A DNA stretch of 64,000 bases from Acetivibrio thermocellus ATCC 27405 (GTDB lineage: Bacteria > Bacillota > Clostridia > Acetivibrionales > Acetivibrionaceae): positions 372,001-436,000 of the forward strand of contig NC_009012.1 in assembly GCF_000015865.1 (NCBI RefSeq), written 5' to 3'. Under the pieces are notes generated by a model. The model ran no database searches and was not told the DNA's origin. It saw nothing but the letters and a program-made list of their open reading frames with translations. How positions within the stretch are numbered: position 1 is the first letter of the stretch; every line of letters begins with the position of its first letter. Made by a program: the position numbers and the translations under genes. Shown in pieces: positions 30,462-40,604 of this stretch.

Positions 30462-31106
30462 ATGTCGGATGCTATTAGAGAACAAATAGTGAAAGTAGCA
30501 AAGTTAATGTATGAGAAAGGTATGGTAAACGCTTTTGCCGGAAACCTTTCCGTTCGGGACGGCAACAATGTTTACATTACACCCAGCGGTATATGCAAAG
30601 GTTTTTTAAAGGAAGACATGATTGTGAAAACCGATATGAACGGAAATATACTGGAAGGGATGTACAAGCCTTCGTCTGAAATAAAACTTCATCTCGAGGC
30701 ATACAAGAAAAGGAAGGATATATATTCCGTGGTGCATGCCCATCCTCCTTATACCACTGCGTACGCGGTTGCCAACAAACCTATTGAATCAAAAGCGTGT
30801 GCTGAAATGGTTATTTTTTTTGGAAAGATACCTCTTGCAGCATACGGTACCCCGTCGACAGATGAAATATTTAGCGGTGTCGAAGAATATATTAATGAGT
30901 ACGATGTTATCCTTCTTGCCAATCACGGAATAGTGTCTTTTGGAAGAGATGTCTTTGATGCCTACTTTAAGCTTGAAGCGGCTGAGGATATAGCTAAAAC
31001 TTTGATTTTATCGCGCCTTCTCGGGGGAGAGAAAGACTTGCCGGAGAACAAACTAAAGGAGCTTGATGACATGAGAAAAAAACGTAGAACGGAAGTTTAC
31101 TGGTAA
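30462..31106 (+). CDS. Class II aldolase/epimerase family protein (AraD/FucA-like)
   Basis: 214 residues. The family fold is clear: NAFAGNLSVRDGNNVYITPSG near the N-terminus, the zinc-binding HAHPP near residue 92 and the later NHG motif (about 151). Relatives are L-fuculose-1-phosphate aldolase and L-ribulose-5-phosphate 4-epimerase; the local sequence favours a sugar-phosphate aldolase but does not decide the substrate. AGGGGGAAAAAAT precedes the ATG. No sugar pathway genes are next to it. Confidence 0.85.
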   Translation: MSDAIREQIVKVAKLMYEKGMVNAFAGNLSVRDGNNVYITPSGICKGFLKEDMIVKTDMNGNILEGMYKPSSEIKLHLEAYKKRKDIYSVVHAHPPYTTAYAVANKPIESKACAEMVIFFGKIPLAAYGTPSTDEIFSGVEEYINEYDVILLANHGIVSFGRDVFDAYFKLEAAEDIAKTLILSRLLGGEKDLPENKLKELDDMRKKRRTEVYW

Positions 31107-31151
31107 ATTGGCAAATTTGAGCTTTAAAAATTTGAAATTGGGAGTGGTAGT

Positions 31152-32618
31152 ATGCATTTTATAACTGATTTAATACTAAAATTGGATCCGGCCGGACTAA
31201 CAAGCGTATTTATTATTTTAGCAGTCTTTGTATTCTCCCTGATCATCAATTTGTTTACCCGCGGAAAATATATTGCAATATATAATGATTTGGAGAGAAC
31301 TTGCAGCGCAAAAAATGAGAAATTTGAAACCGATCTTTTAAATAAAATAGTTGAAACGTATAAAAGCGCATCCGTTGGCAACTACAATCATGTTAACACC
31401 CGGGCGATAATTGAAAACTGTTTCAACAGGCAATTAAAAACGTTACTGGTGTGCGAAAGATTTGTAAAGCATACTGCTTTAATACTTGTCGCTTTGGGAC
31501 TTTTGGGCACATTTTTGAGTTTGAGCCTTAATCCTGTGGTCCAATCCGATGTTCTGTCAAATTCTTCTTTTGCCGATTTTCTTAATGATCTGATGCCCTG
31601 GGTGCGAAAAATTGGTGTTGCTTTTACTGCAAGTTTCTTTGGAATGGCATTTGCTGTTTTGTTTGCTTTGGTTAACATAGTTCTAAATGCCGAGGATGCC
31701 CGCAGGAGATTGACGGCGCGGATTGAAGAATATCTTGACAATACTGTGTCACGTATAGTTGCAAAGGATAAGGAAACAGAATACAACATGATGAACAGAA
31801 TACTCAAAGAAACCTTTGCTGAGTTCGGAAAGAGAATAGAGAAATCTCTCAAACAAACGGCTGACGCTTTTGGACAAAAGCTTACCACCGTGGCAATGGA
31901 AGTGGATATCACTTCAAAAACTTTGGATAACACGGTGGACAAATTTGACCGGGTACTTCAGAATTTTGCAGAAAACATAAAGGAATTTAAAGAATTTAAT
32001 GACAACCTTAAAAACAATATTGAAAAAATGGATGGAAACTTTGAAAAGGTTGCACAAGCGCTCAACGATACTTCAAGTATACTTAAAGATACATCAAAAA
32101 CAGTTGTTGACAACTATAATTCCGTTGAGAGTTTTTCAAAGAGCATTAGAAGTGTGTCGGAGGAAATAACCGGCTACAGCGGAAGAATAGTTCAGGATAT
32201 CAGCAATATCGCGGAGGAAGTGAAAGTTTCCGTCTCATCCATAAGAGAACTTGGAGAAGCAATAAGAAACGACCTGGTTGTAAGAACAGAGGAGTTGAAA
32301 GATTATCAGGAAAAATTCAACATCCTTACGTCCAGGCTAAGTGAAGAATTGAACCTTTTGAGGGAGAAAACGGCGGAAGCTTTTGAAAGGAGTCTTGATG
32401 AGAACAGTCAGGTTGTGGCAGAAAAAATTACCAATTACGTCGATAACGTTATGAAAGGAGTTATGGAAATTATAAATGAATTCAAGGAAAATGAAAAGAT
32501 TTTTGCAAAGACGATAGTCATGCTTCCGGAACAGATTACTGCATACAATGAAACCGCAGCCGCCCAAATGAGCAAACAGCTGGACGAGGTAAAAAGGTTG
32601 TTTAGGAAATTTGAGTGA
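31152..32618 (+). CDS. MotA/TolQ/ExbB-like membrane protein with a long coiled-coil tail
   Basis: 488 residues. Three hydrophobic helices (about 15-35, 103-125 and 158-182) surround a MotA/TolQ-type core with ALGLLGTFLSLS and VAFTASFFGMAFAVLFALVNI. From about residue 200 to the end it is a long, soluble, heptad-rich coil with many Asn, Lys and Glu residues. No ExbD/MotB/OmpA-type partner gene is next to it. The family forms proton-driven rotary channels, but the missing partner leaves its role open. GGGAGTGG ribosome site. It follows the aldolase by 45 bases and may share its transcript. Confidence 0.75.
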   Translation: MHFITDLILKLDPAGLTSVFIILAVFVFSLIINLFTRGKYIAIYNDLERTCSAKNEKFETDLLNKIVETYKSASVGNYNHVNTRAIIENCFNRQLKTLLVCERFVKHTALILVALGLLGTFLSLSLNPVVQSDVLSNSSFADFLNDLMPWVRKIGVAFTASFFGMAFAVLFALVNIVLNAEDARRRLTARIEEYLDNTVSRIVAKDKETEYNMMNRILKETFAEFGKRIEKSLKQTADAFGQKLTTVAMEVDITSKTLDNTVDKFDRVLQNFAENIKEFKEFNDNLKNNIEKMDGNFEKVAQALNDTSSILKDTSKTVVDNYNSVESFSKSIRSVSEEITGYSGRIVQDISNIAEEVKVSVSSIRELGEAIRNDLVVRTEELKDYQEKFNILTSRLSEELNLLREKTAEAFERSLDENSQVVAEKITNYVDNVMKGVMEIINEFKENEKIFAKTIVMLPEQITAYNETAAAQMSKQLDEVKRLFRKFE

Positions 32619-32750
32619 CGGATAAACTTTGCATAAAAATACTTTCAACAGGTGTTGCTAAGAATCGGGACGGTTAAATGTTAACAGTCACTCTTCTTAA
32701 TTATATTATATTTAAATAAAAAAGCGGATGTCGGACAGGATGGATCAAAT

Positions 32751-33716
32751 ATGGAAAAAAGACAGGATAATAACGAAATTGAGCGTAGGATATTAAAATA
32801 TGAGCAGTATGTTAAAGAACATCCTAAAAAGGCTTATGGGTATTATTGCCTTGGACGCTTACACATGATGGACGGAAAATACAAGCTTGCAGAAGAATAT
32901 TTTAAGAAGTCCCTTGCCGTTGACGGCAATTATACCTTTTCAATTATAGGTTTGATAGAGGCTTGTGTATTCAGACGAAAGTTTCTGAAAGCTGTGTATT
33001 TGTTCAGTAAGAACCGGCAAAAAATAATAGACAAATATATTTACAGGGTCAAACTGGTGCGGGGAGTCAGCTCCTTCTACAGTAAATCCGGTTTTTTCAG
33101 GACCGAAGCGAAAGACTTTTTATCCCAATTATCTTTGAAAAATTCAATACGTTCTATTAAAAAGCTGGTGGACAGTGAGGCAAACAATATTGTTTTAAAG
33201 CTTATTTTATGTATGTACTATTTAAATTTCGGAGAGAAAAGCTTCTATATTATTCAACTTTTCAAGACATGTATCTACTGGGACGGACTTGAGGACAGTT
33301 TCAGATGGGCGCTGATAAGGCGTCTGTCTGAATTTGGGGAAAAGCTCTATTATGATGCCAACATTGCAAGGAAATTTGCAACAGTTCCTGATGCGAGCTG
33401 TACCGACGAATATGTTGACTTGATTTTCAGCTCGGCGCTGGATAGAGAAAAAGGTGGAAGAATGGCAGACATTTATCGTACTGCCGAGAAATACAATAAA
33501 AATATATCTCCCCGCTTAATATGGAGATATGTTAAATGGAGCAATGAAAACTCATTTTATGATCCATCGGTTTATGACTGCTGCAAAAAGCTTGTGGATA
33601 TGGGATGGATGGATAGCGTTGTTGCAGATACAATGCTTAAATTCAGGGAGAGGAATGCCGTAAAGCTTGGAGACGAAACCGAAAGAGCATTAAGACTTTT
33701 TGGCTACATGGATTAA
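32751..33716 (+). CDS. TPR-containing protein, unknown function
   Basis: 321 residues, soluble and helical. Residues about 18-60 (HPKKAYGYYCLGRLHMMDGKYKLAEEYFKKSLAVD) form a recognisable TPR unit of the AEEYFKKSLAV type; the rest has weaker helical repeats and no catalytic motif. Start at ATG 32751 after CAGGATGG. Its stop codon overlaps the stop of the converging GH3 gene (the four bases TTAA at 33713-33716 serve both). It may work with the upstream MotA-like protein, but 130 bases separate them. Confidence 0.7.
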   Translation: MEKRQDNNEIERRILKYEQYVKEHPKKAYGYYCLGRLHMMDGKYKLAEEYFKKSLAVDGNYTFSIIGLIEACVFRRKFLKAVYLFSKNRQKIIDKYIYRVKLVRGVSSFYSKSGFFRTEAKDFLSQLSLKNSIRSIKKLVDSEANNIVLKLILCMYYLNFGEKSFYIIQLFKTCIYWDGLEDSFRWALIRRLSEFGEKLYYDANIARKFATVPDASCTDEYVDLIFSSALDREKGGRMADIYRTAEKYNKNISPRLIWRYVKWSNENSFYDPSVYDCCKKLVDMGWMDSVVADTMLKFRERNAVKLGDETERALRLFGYMD

Positions 33717-35047
33717 GGGATATTTTGCTCTTCTGCCTTTTGCATGATTTTCACTACTATGTCAGTATGCTCTTGTCTGCCCAATACTTTTTCAGGGTCG
33801 ACGGAGCTTTCTTTATTTGCAAGTATGTTTCTTTCAAATTTTAGAGCGAGAATTCTTTGCAGGGACTGATTTAGCCTTTCTTCCGTTATTTCACCATCTT
33901 TTACGGCTTTGAGAATACCGTTATAGGCTTCTTCAAATGATTCGGGCATGAGTATGATGTCTGCTCCTGCTTTAAATGCCATGACCGCAGCCTTGGAAGA
34001 AGACCAGTAGTTGCTGATTGCCTTCATTTCCATTGCATCGGTTATAATGAGCTTTTCGTGTTTTAACTCATTTCTCAAAAGCCCGCTGAGGATTTCTTCA
34101 GACAGAGTTGCGGGCAGATTGCTGCCGGTAATGTTGGGCATTATGATATGAGCCGTCATTACGCCGTCGGCGCCGGCCTTGATGCCCATTTTAAAAGGTG
34201 TCAGTTCTATTTGGCGAAGCCTTTCAATGTCGTGATTTATTACCACCTGACCAAGATGCGAGTCGTAGGAGGTGTCGCCATGACCGGGAAAGTGCTTTAG
34301 CACGGTGCAGACATTTTGCTCCTGCATACCTTTGGACATCGCCTGTACCATTAAGCCGACTTTATAGGGGTCGGAACCAAAAGATCTGTCTCCGATAACA
34401 GGATTGTCCGGATTTGTATTTACATCGGCCACCGGTGCGAAATTCATGTTAAAGCCAAGGGCAGACAGCTCCGCACCCAGTATCCTGCCTGCCTCATACG
34501 CAAGTTCGGGGTCATCGGCAAGTCCTATTGTCTGGGCGGAGGGTATTTTTGTGGAATGCATTTTCGGATTGTTTCCGATTCTTGCTATTCGCCCGCCTTC
34601 TTCGTCAACAGCGATGAACATGGGAATTTTGCTTGCCTCTTGCATATCACGAATGAGTTTTTGTGTCTGCGGTATGGTGTCTATGTTTTCGCTGAAAAGT
34701 ATTATACCACCGGGATTAAAGTTCTGAATCTTCAGTTTTGTAGAATTGTCCAATACTTTTAACGGGCGTGAAGATTTGCCTTTTCTAAAGGCAACAATGA
34801 AAATCTGTCCGATCTTTTCCTCCAAGGTCATGGAATTTATCAAGTAATTCACTGTTTTCGATTGTTGATTTTCAGTATCTTCAACAGTAGGTGAAGGAGT
34901 CGAAAAAGAAGGCATAGCTGATATCGGTATGGTTGATGCCGAATGCAAACTGTTGGCAGGCGGCGGATTATCGGAACTGCCGCTGCATCCGACACAAGCC
35001 ACAATTAGCATTAAGGTCATTATTAGAATATGAACTCTTTTTTTCAT
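33713..35047 (-). CDS. Glycoside hydrolase family 3 lipoprotein, beta-N-acetylhexosaminidase (NagZ-like)
   Basis: 444 residues from ATG 35047, which follows AGGATGTGTCAT; the longer frame to 35089 has no ribosome site. A lipoprotein signal (MKKRVHILIMTLML..., lipobox VGC) anchors it outside the membrane. The GH3 core has DEEGGRIARIG, the KHFPGHGDT...DSH motif that NagZ enzymes use for the acid/base His-Asp pair, and the nucleophile in IITDAMEM. Predicted to remove N-acetylglucosamine from peptidoglycan fragments during wall recycling. It lacks the second GH3 domain of beta-glucosidases, which supports NagZ. Confidence 0.92.
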   Translation of the reverse strand: MKKRVHILIMTLMLIVACVGCSGSSDNPPPANSLHSASTIPISAMPSFSTPSPTVEDTENQQSKTVNYLINSMTLEEKIGQIFIVAFRKGKSSRPLKVLDNSTKLKIQNFNPGGIILFSENIDTIPQTQKLIRDMQEASKIPMFIAVDEEGGRIARIGNNPKMHSTKIPSAQTIGLADDPELAYEAGRILGAELSALGFNMNFAPVADVNTNPDNPVIGDRSFGSDPYKVGLMVQAMSKGMQEQNVCTVLKHFPGHGDTSYDSHLGQVVINHDIERLRQIELTPFKMGIKAGADGVMTAHIIMPNITGSNLPATLSEEILSGLLRNELKHEKLIITDAMEMKAISNYWSSSKAAVMAFKAGADIILMPESFEEAYNGILKAVKDGEITEERLNQSLQRILALKFERNILANKESSVDPEKVLGRQEHTDIVVKIMQKAEEQNIP

Positions 35048-35218
35048 TATGACACATCCTGATAATTTTTTATATTCGTATTGTATCAATAATTACAGGG
35101 TTTTTCAAATTCTTGCTTTAAAGGATGTGCTAAGCTCTCCAACTATGCTGAGATTCCCGATGATTGGAAATAATTTTGATGTGGGATTTGTAATTACCAA
35201 AGTTTCTGTTAAAATACC

Positions 35219-35247
35219 TTGACATGCGATAAAGTTTTAATTATTAT
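35219..35247 (+). promoter_or_regulatory. Sigma-A promoter of the T-box valS operon
   Basis: TTGACA at 35219-35224, exactly 17 bases, TATTAT at 35242-35247; transcription should begin near 35254, at the 5' end of the T-box leader. Confidence 0.85.
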
Positions 35248-35274
35248 GTTTTTAAAGATTAAATAAAAATAATT

Positions 35275-35583
35275 AAAAGCTAAAAGCGATGAACAGGAGG
35301 AGTAGGCGGCAAACGGCTTAACAGAGAGGGGAAATCGGCGGCTGGAAGTTTCCCTTAAGTATCGAGCTGCTGAAGGTAGCCTGGGAGTTCTGGAGTTGAA
35401 AGGAGGAAGCTTCTAAATTTAAAGCTTCTCTCAGTAGATTTCAGCGGTACAGAGCCGTTATTTCGAAGCTTTATAAGGACAGTTGCGTCTTTATAAAGGC
35501 TGAGCTGCCCATAAATTTATGGGAATTTTGGTGGTAACGCGGAAGACAGTCTTTCGTCCAATTGCTGGATGAAAGACTTTTTT
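35275..35583 (+). promoter_or_regulatory. T-box leader (valine-specific) of the valS operon
   Basis: The leader has the elements of a T-box: a Stem I with the AGTA motif in the specifier loop (GAGGAGTAG, near 35297-35305), arms GCGGC/GCTGC above it and GAAC/GTTC below it, and a candidate specifier GTA (Val) at 35376-35378 followed by a purine. The T-box sequence GGTGGTAACGCGG is at 35530-35542 and a terminator follows at 35548-35583. Uncharged tRNA-Val would pair with the specifier and the antiterminator and allow transcription into valS. Stem pairings were drawn by eye. Confidence 0.88.
35548..35583 (+). terminator. T-box regulatory terminator
   Basis: Stem AGTCTTTCGTCCA (35548-35560) and TGGATGAAAGACT (35566-35578) with one G-U pair, five-base loop and T run. 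It competes with the antiterminator formed by the T-box sequence. Confidence 0.88.
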
Positions 35584-35623
35584 GATATAGGGCTTAAAAT
35601 TTTGCCGGGGAGAGAGCGGTAAT

Positions 35624-35866
35624 ATGATTTTTCTGAAAGTATTGATGTTGTTGTTTCTGATATCCGGTTTTGGTACTGTGTTTGCGGCAAAAGCCATTGT
35701 TCAAAAGTTTAAGCTGGATGAGAGAACAACCTGTGATTTTGAAGATGAGATAACTGAAGAAGAACTTGTGAAATATAAATTTGACAAAGCCGTGCTCAAT
35801 GTAAAAATGGCAGGGATGCTGATAGCATTTCCCGGATTGATATTGTTACTGATTATTTACAGATAG
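35624..35866 (+). CDS. Small two-helix membrane protein between T-box and valS
   Basis: 80 residues with two hydrophobic helices (about 4-24 and 60-79) joined by an acidic, conserved-looking segment (CDFEDEITEEELVKYKFDKAV). GGGGAGAG precedes the ATG. It lies between the T-box and valS and ends 42 bases before the valS start, so it must be under valine T-box control. I do not recognise its function; a link to valine metabolism is inference from position only. Confidence 0.7.
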   Translation: MIFLKVLMLLFLISGFGTVFAAKAIVQKFKLDERTTCDFEDEITEEELVKYKFDKAVLNVKMAGMLIAFPGLILLLIIYR

Positions 35867-35908
35867 ATTTAAAAGTTAGTTCTTAATAAAGTGAGTGGAG
35901 GTTTTGGT

Positions 35909-38563
35909 ATGAGCGAAAAAAATATAGCGAAAACATATGACCCCAAACAGGTTGAAGACAGATTATATGCGGAGTGGATGGAGAAAGGCTATTTTCATGC
36001 TGAAATAGACAAAGAAAAAACGCCTTTCACCATTGTTATTCCACCGCCAAACATTACAGGTCAGCTTCATATGGGACATGCTTTGGATGAAACTCTTCAG
36101 GATATCCTTATAAGATGGAAGAGGATGCAGGGGTATTGCACTCTTTGGCTGCCCGGTACTGACCATGCCAGCATAGCCACAGAGGCAAAAATTGTTGAAG
36201 CCATGGCCAAAGAAGGTATTACCAAAGAGGATATCGGAAGAGAAAAGTTTTTAGAGAGAGCCTGGGAATGGAAGAGGCATTACGGCGGAAGAATCGTCGA
36301 GCAGCTTAAAAAGCTTGGATGCTCCTGTGACTGGCAGAGGGAAAGATTCACCATGGATGAAGGACTTTCCAGGGCTGTAATTGAGGTTTTCGTAAGGCTT
36401 TACAAAAAGGGCCTTATACACAGGGGCGAAAGAATTATAAACTGGTGTCCGAAGTGCAACACTTCCATATCCGATGCGGAAGTTGAATACGAAGAAAAAG
36501 CAGGTCATTTCTGGCATATAAAATATCCTGTCAAAGACAGCGATGAATTTGTGGTTGTTGCTACCACAAGACCTGAAACCATGCTGGGTGATACTGCCGT
36601 TGCCGTACATCCTGAGGATGAAAGATATAAGCATCTTATCGGCAAAACAGTTGTTCTTCCTCTTATGAACAGAGAGATACCGGTTATAGCCGACGAGTAT
36701 GTTGAAAAGGATTTCGGAACGGGAGTTGTTAAAATAACTCCTGCTCATGACCCCAATGACTTTGAATTGGGGCTTAGGCACAATCTTCCGCAGATAAGGG
36801 TTATGAATGATGATGCAACAATGAACGAACTTGCAGGCAAGTATCAAGGTATGGACAGATATGAAGCCAGAAAGCAGATTGTAAAGGATTTGGAAGAACT
36901 GGGCCTGTTGCTTAAGGTTGAAGACCATACCCATAATGTGGGTACTTGCTACAGGTGTGCCACAGTAATTGAGCCGCTGATTTCAAAACAGTGGTTTGTT
37001 AAAATGAAGCCTCTGGCAGAGCCTGCTATAGAAGTGGTTAAAAACGGAACAATCAAATTTGTACCGGAAAGATTCTCAAAGATATACTTTAACTGGATGG
37101 AAAACATTCAGGATTGGTGTATTTCAAGGCAGCTTTGGTGGGGACACAGAATACCGGCTTATTACTGTCAGGAATGCGGCTATATGATGGTTGAAAATGA
37201 AATGCCCGATGTTTGTCCAAAATGCGGAAGCTCCAGAATAGAGCAGGATCCGGATACTCTTGACACATGGTTCAGTTCGGCACTGTGGCCTTTCTCAACT
37301 CTTGGTTGGCCGGATGAAACAGAGGATTTGAAATATTTCTACCCAACGGATGTTCTTGTTACAGGGTATGATATTATATTCTTCTGGGTTGCAAGAATGA
37401 TATTTTCAGCCTTGGAGCATACGGGAAAAGAACCCTTCAAATATGTGTTCATACATGGTATTGTAAGGGATGCACTGGGAAGAAAGATGAGTAAATCTTT
37501 GGGCAACGGTATTGACCCTTTGGAGATAATTGACAAATACGGTACCGATGCTTTAAGATTTGCCCTTACGATAGGAACTTCACCGGGAAATGATTTGAGG
37601 TTCTCCGAGGAAAAAGCTGAATCCAGCAGGAACTTTGCAAACAAGATATGGAATGCATCAAGATTTGTTCTTATGAATTTTGATGACAATCTTGATTTTT
37701 CAAAGGTTGATCCAAATAAATTTACTACTTCCGACAAGTGGATATTAAGCCGGGTAAACAATCTGACCAGGGAAGTTACCGAAAACATGGAAAAGTTTGA
37801 GTTGGGTATAGCTCTCCAGAAAATATATGAATTTATCTGGGAAGAGTTCTGCGACTGGTATATTGAGCTTGTAAAGCCGAGACTTTATGACAAGGATGAT
37901 GAAACAAGACTGGAAGCCCAGTATGTTTTAAATTATGTTTTAGGTACTGCCATGAAACTTCTGCACCCGTATATGCCGTTTATTACCGAGGAGATTTACC
38001 GTCACCTGGTAGTGGATGATGAAAGCATCATGATTTCAAAATGGCCGGTTTACAGGGAAGACTATAATTTCCCTGAGGAAGAAAAGAAGATGAGCCTTAT
38101 CATGGATGCTATAAAGAGCATTAGAAATATACGGGCGGAGATGAATGTTCCTCATTCCAGAAAGGCAAAAGCCATATTTGTCGCGCCCGGCGGCAGCGAA
38201 CAGGATATATTGAAAGAAGGAACGGTATTCTTTGAAAGACTTGCTTCATGTTCGGAAGTTGTTATCCAGCCTGACAAGTCAGGAATACCTTCCAATGCCG
38301 TAGCTGCGATATTGGCAGGGGTTGAAATATTCCTTCCTTTGGAAGACCTTATTGATATTGAGAAGGAAATTGAAAGACTCGAGAAGGAACTTTCCAATCT
38401 TCAGAAAGAATTGGACAGGGTAAACAGCAAACTGGCAAACGAAGGGTTTGTTTCAAAAGCCCCGCAAAAAGTGGTTGAAGAAGAGAAGAAAAAGAAGGAA
38501 AAATATCAGGAAATGTATGATAAGGTAGTGGAAAGACTTAATGGATTAAAAAATAAGAATTAA
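35909..38563 (+). CDS. valS: Valyl-tRNA synthetase
   Basis: 884 residues, typical length. Class I motifs are HMGH at about 54-57 (within [13 protein letters not shown]) and KMSKS at about 526-530; a CP1 editing domain lies between them with [10 protein letters not shown]. Zinc-ligand cysteines are visible in CPKCNTS and CPKCGSS. The C-terminus is the usual coiled-coil arm. It charges tRNA-Val and edits mischarged threonine. The frame opens at GTG 35891, but GGAGG at 35897-35901 places the true start at ATG 35909. Controlled by the upstream T-box; 35 bases ahead of nadE. Confidence 0.96.
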   Translation: MSEKNIAKTYDPKQVEDRLYAEWMEKGYFHAEIDKEKTPFTIVIPPPNITGQLHMGHALDETLQDILIRWKRMQGYCTLWLPGTDHASIATEAKIVEAMAKEGITKEDIGREKFLERAWEWKRHYGGRIVEQLKKLGCSCDWQRERFTMDEGLSRAVIEVFVRLYKKGLIHRGERIINWCPKCNTSISDAEVEYEEKAGHFWHIKYPVKDSDEFVVVATTRPETMLGDTAVAVHPEDERYKHLIGKTVVLPLMNREIPVIADEYVEKDFGTGVVKITPAHDPNDFELGLRHNLPQIRVMNDDATMNELAGKYQGMDRYEARKQIVKDLEELGLLLKVEDHTHNVGTCYRCATVIEPLISKQWFVKMKPLAEPAIEVVKNGTIKFVPERFSKIYFNWMENIQDWCISRQLWWGHRIPAYYCQECGYMMVENEMPDVCPKCGSSRIEQDPDTLDTWFSSALWPFSTLGWPDETEDLKYFYPTDVLVTGYDIIFFWVARMIFSALEHTGKEPFKYVFIHGIVRDALGRKMSKSLGNGIDPLEIIDKYGTDALRFALTIGTSPGNDLRFSEEKAESSRNFANKIWNASRFVLMNFDDNLDFSKVDPNKFTTSDKWILSRVNNLTREVTENMEKFELGIALQKIYEFIWEEFCDWYIELVKPRLYDKDDETRLEAQYVLNYVLGTAMKLLHPYMPFITEEIYRHLVVDDESIMISKWPVYREDYNFPEEEKKMSLIMDAIKSIRNIRAEMNVPHSRKAKAIFVAPGGSEQDILKEGTVFFERLASCSEVVIQPDKSGIPSNAVAAILAGVEIFLPLEDLIDIEKEIERLEKELSNLQKELDRVNSKLANEGFVSKAPQKVVEEEKKKKEKYQEMYDKVVERLNGLKNKN

Positions 38564-38597
38564 TGGAAAGGCATAGATTAGTGTTCAAGGTGGTTTT

Positions 38598-40535
38598 ATG
38601 AAAAACGGTTTTTTCAGAGTGGGAGCGGCTGTTCCCAGATTGAAAGTAGGGGGATGCCGTTACAATTCCGATCAAATAATCGGACTTATTGGAAAAGGAG
38701 AAAAAGCAGGCATACAAATACTGGTTTTCCCTGAACTTTCCATAACGGGATATACATGCGGGGATTTGTTTCACCAGGAAACTTTGCTTGACGATGCCAA
38801 AGTGCAGTTGGGAAGGATTCTGGAGGAGACTAAAAACTCCTCCTGTATATCCCTGATTGGCATGCCGCTGGGCATTGACAATCAGCTTTTTAACTGCGCC
38901 GTTGCAATACAAAAAGGAAGAATACTTGGTGTTGTTCCAAAGACATATGTTCCCAACTACAGTGAGTTTTACGAGCAAAGGTGGTTTTCTTCCGGCAGAA
39001 ACGCTCTGAGGGATACAATTATGCTTTGCGGGCAGGAAGTACCCTTCGGGGATGATTTGCTGTTCGAGGACGAAAAAGGGGAAATGTGCTTTGGAATTGA
39101 GATTTGTGAAGATTTGTGGGTGCCTGTTCCTCCAAGCTCTTTTCAGGCGATGGCCGGAGCGTTGGTTATTTTTAATCTTTCTGCCAGCAATGAAATTGTA
39201 GGCAAATATGAGTACAGAAAGGAACTGGCAAGGCAGCAGTCGGCAAGGTGTATAGCAGGTTATGTTTACACATCTTCGGGCGTGGATGAATCGACCACGG
39301 ATGTTGTTTTCGGAGGTCACGCAATGATCTTCGAAAACGGAAGTCTGCTTTGCGAATCCGAAAGATTTTTGATTGACGAGCAGCTAATTTTTTCTGAAAT
39401 TGATATCCAGAAGCTGATGAATGACAGAAGAAAAAACACCAGCTTTATGGAGCTTTGGAGAGATAACGTAAGAGAGTTCCGGAAGGTGAAGTTTGAAATT
39501 GAGGAATTTGAAGCGGAAAACATAACAAGATATGTGCCACCTCATCCTTTTGTGCCTTCAGACGGGAGCAGCCGTGACAGAAGATGCAGCGAGATTTTTG
39601 CAATTCAGACCTCCGCTTTGGCAAAGAGAATCAGGCATACTGGGCTGAAACGGGCTGTTATAGGCATATCGGGAGGCCTTGATTCCACACTGGCACTTTT
39701 GGTAACCGCTAAAGCTTTTGATTTGCTAAATATCCCTAGAAAAAATATTTTGGCAATTACCATGCCGGGCTTTGGAACTTCCGATGTGACTTATACCAAC
39801 GCCATGGAGTTTATGAAGTCAATGGACGTGGAAATACGGGAAATAAATATTAAGGATGCATGTCTTCAGCATTTTAAGGATATCGGTCACGATCCCAGCA
39901 TACATGACATTACTTATGAAAATGTTCAGGCGAGGGAACGTACGCAGATATTAATGGATATCGCAAACAAGGAAGGCGGTCTTGTAATCGGGACCGGTGA
40001 CCTTTCGGAGCTGGCATTGGGCTGGTGTACCTATAACGGGGATCATATGTCGATGTATGCAGTAAACGCCAGCATTCCCAAGACATTGGTGAGTTTTCTT
40101 GTAAGATGGGTTGCGGACAATATGTTGGAAAGCAAAGCAAAGGATGTATTGTACAGAATACTTGACACTCCTATATCTCCGGAGCTTCTTCCTCCCGATG
40201 CAAAGGGTGAAATTAATCAAAAGACGGAAGATATTATAGGACCTTATGAACTTCATGATTTCTTCCTGTATCATATGTTAAGGTACGGCGCAGCTCCGGG
40301 AAAAATACTGATTCTTGCAAAGAAAGCCTTCGAAGGCAAATACACGGACGATACAATAAAGAAATGGTTAAAGGTATTTGTGAAACGCTTTTTCAGCCAG
40401 CAGTTTAAAAGATCGTGTCTGCCTGACGGGCCAAAGGTCGGTACAATCAGCCTTTCACCAAGGGGAGACTGGCGTATGCCCAGTGATGCCGTTGCAGATT
40501 CGTGGTTGTCTGAATTGGAAAGCATGCAGGAATAA
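38598..40535 (+). CDS. nadE: Glutamine-dependent NAD+ synthetase
   Basis: 645 residues, the length of the two-domain bacterial enzyme. The N-terminal nitrilase-type glutaminase (about 1-290) has the catalytic triad in FPELSITGY (Glu), VPKTYVPNYSEFYE (Lys) and GIEICEDLW (Cys). The C-terminal ATP-pyrophosphatase domain has the P-loop GISGGLDSTLAL. It converts nicotinate adenine dinucleotide to NAD+ with ammonia from glutamine. It starts 35 bases after valS and may be in the same transcript. GGTGG ribosome site. Confidence 0.96.
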   Translation: MKNGFFRVGAAVPRLKVGGCRYNSDQIIGLIGKGEKAGIQILVFPELSITGYTCGDLFHQETLLDDAKVQLGRILEETKNSSCISLIGMPLGIDNQLFNCAVAIQKGRILGVVPKTYVPNYSEFYEQRWFSSGRNALRDTIMLCGQEVPFGDDLLFEDEKGEMCFGIEICEDLWVPVPPSSFQAMAGALVIFNLSASNEIVGKYEYRKELARQQSARCIAGYVYTSSGVDESTTDVVFGGHAMIFENGSLLCESERFLIDEQLIFSEIDIQKLMNDRRKNTSFMELWRDNVREFRKVKFEIEEFEAENITRYVPPHPFVPSDGSSRDRRCSEIFAIQTSALAKRIRHTGLKRAVIGISGGLDSTLALLVTAKAFDLLNIPRKNILAITMPGFGTSDVTYTNAMEFMKSMDVEIREINIKDACLQHFKDIGHDPSIHDITYENVQARERTQILMDIANKEGGLVIGTGDLSELALGWCTYNGDHMSMYAVNASIPKTLVSFLVRWVADNMLESKAKDVLYRILDTPISPELLPPDAKGEINQKTEDIIGPYELHDFFLYHMLRYGAAPGKILILAKKAFEGKYTDDTIKKWLKVFVKRFFSQQFKRSCLPDGPKVGTISLSPRGDWRMPSDAVADSWLSELESMQE

Positions 40536-40538
40536 AAC

Positions 40539-40565
40539 AAGAGGGCTTCACGCCCTCTTACTTTA
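40539..40565 (+). terminator. Terminator hairpin after nadE
   Basis: Stem AAGAGGGC (40539-40546) and GCCCTCTT (40552-40559) with a TTCAC loop and a modest T-rich tail. Confidence 0.65.
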
Positions 40566-40604
40566 TATTATTTACTGTATAATATTCTGCTGTGGTAAGG
40601 ATAG

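Noticed and set aside
31152-33716. MotA-like and TPR genes considered as a Zorya-type defence system
   Set aside because: No ZorB, ZorC or ZorD homologue is adjacent; only the ZorA-like architecture is shared.
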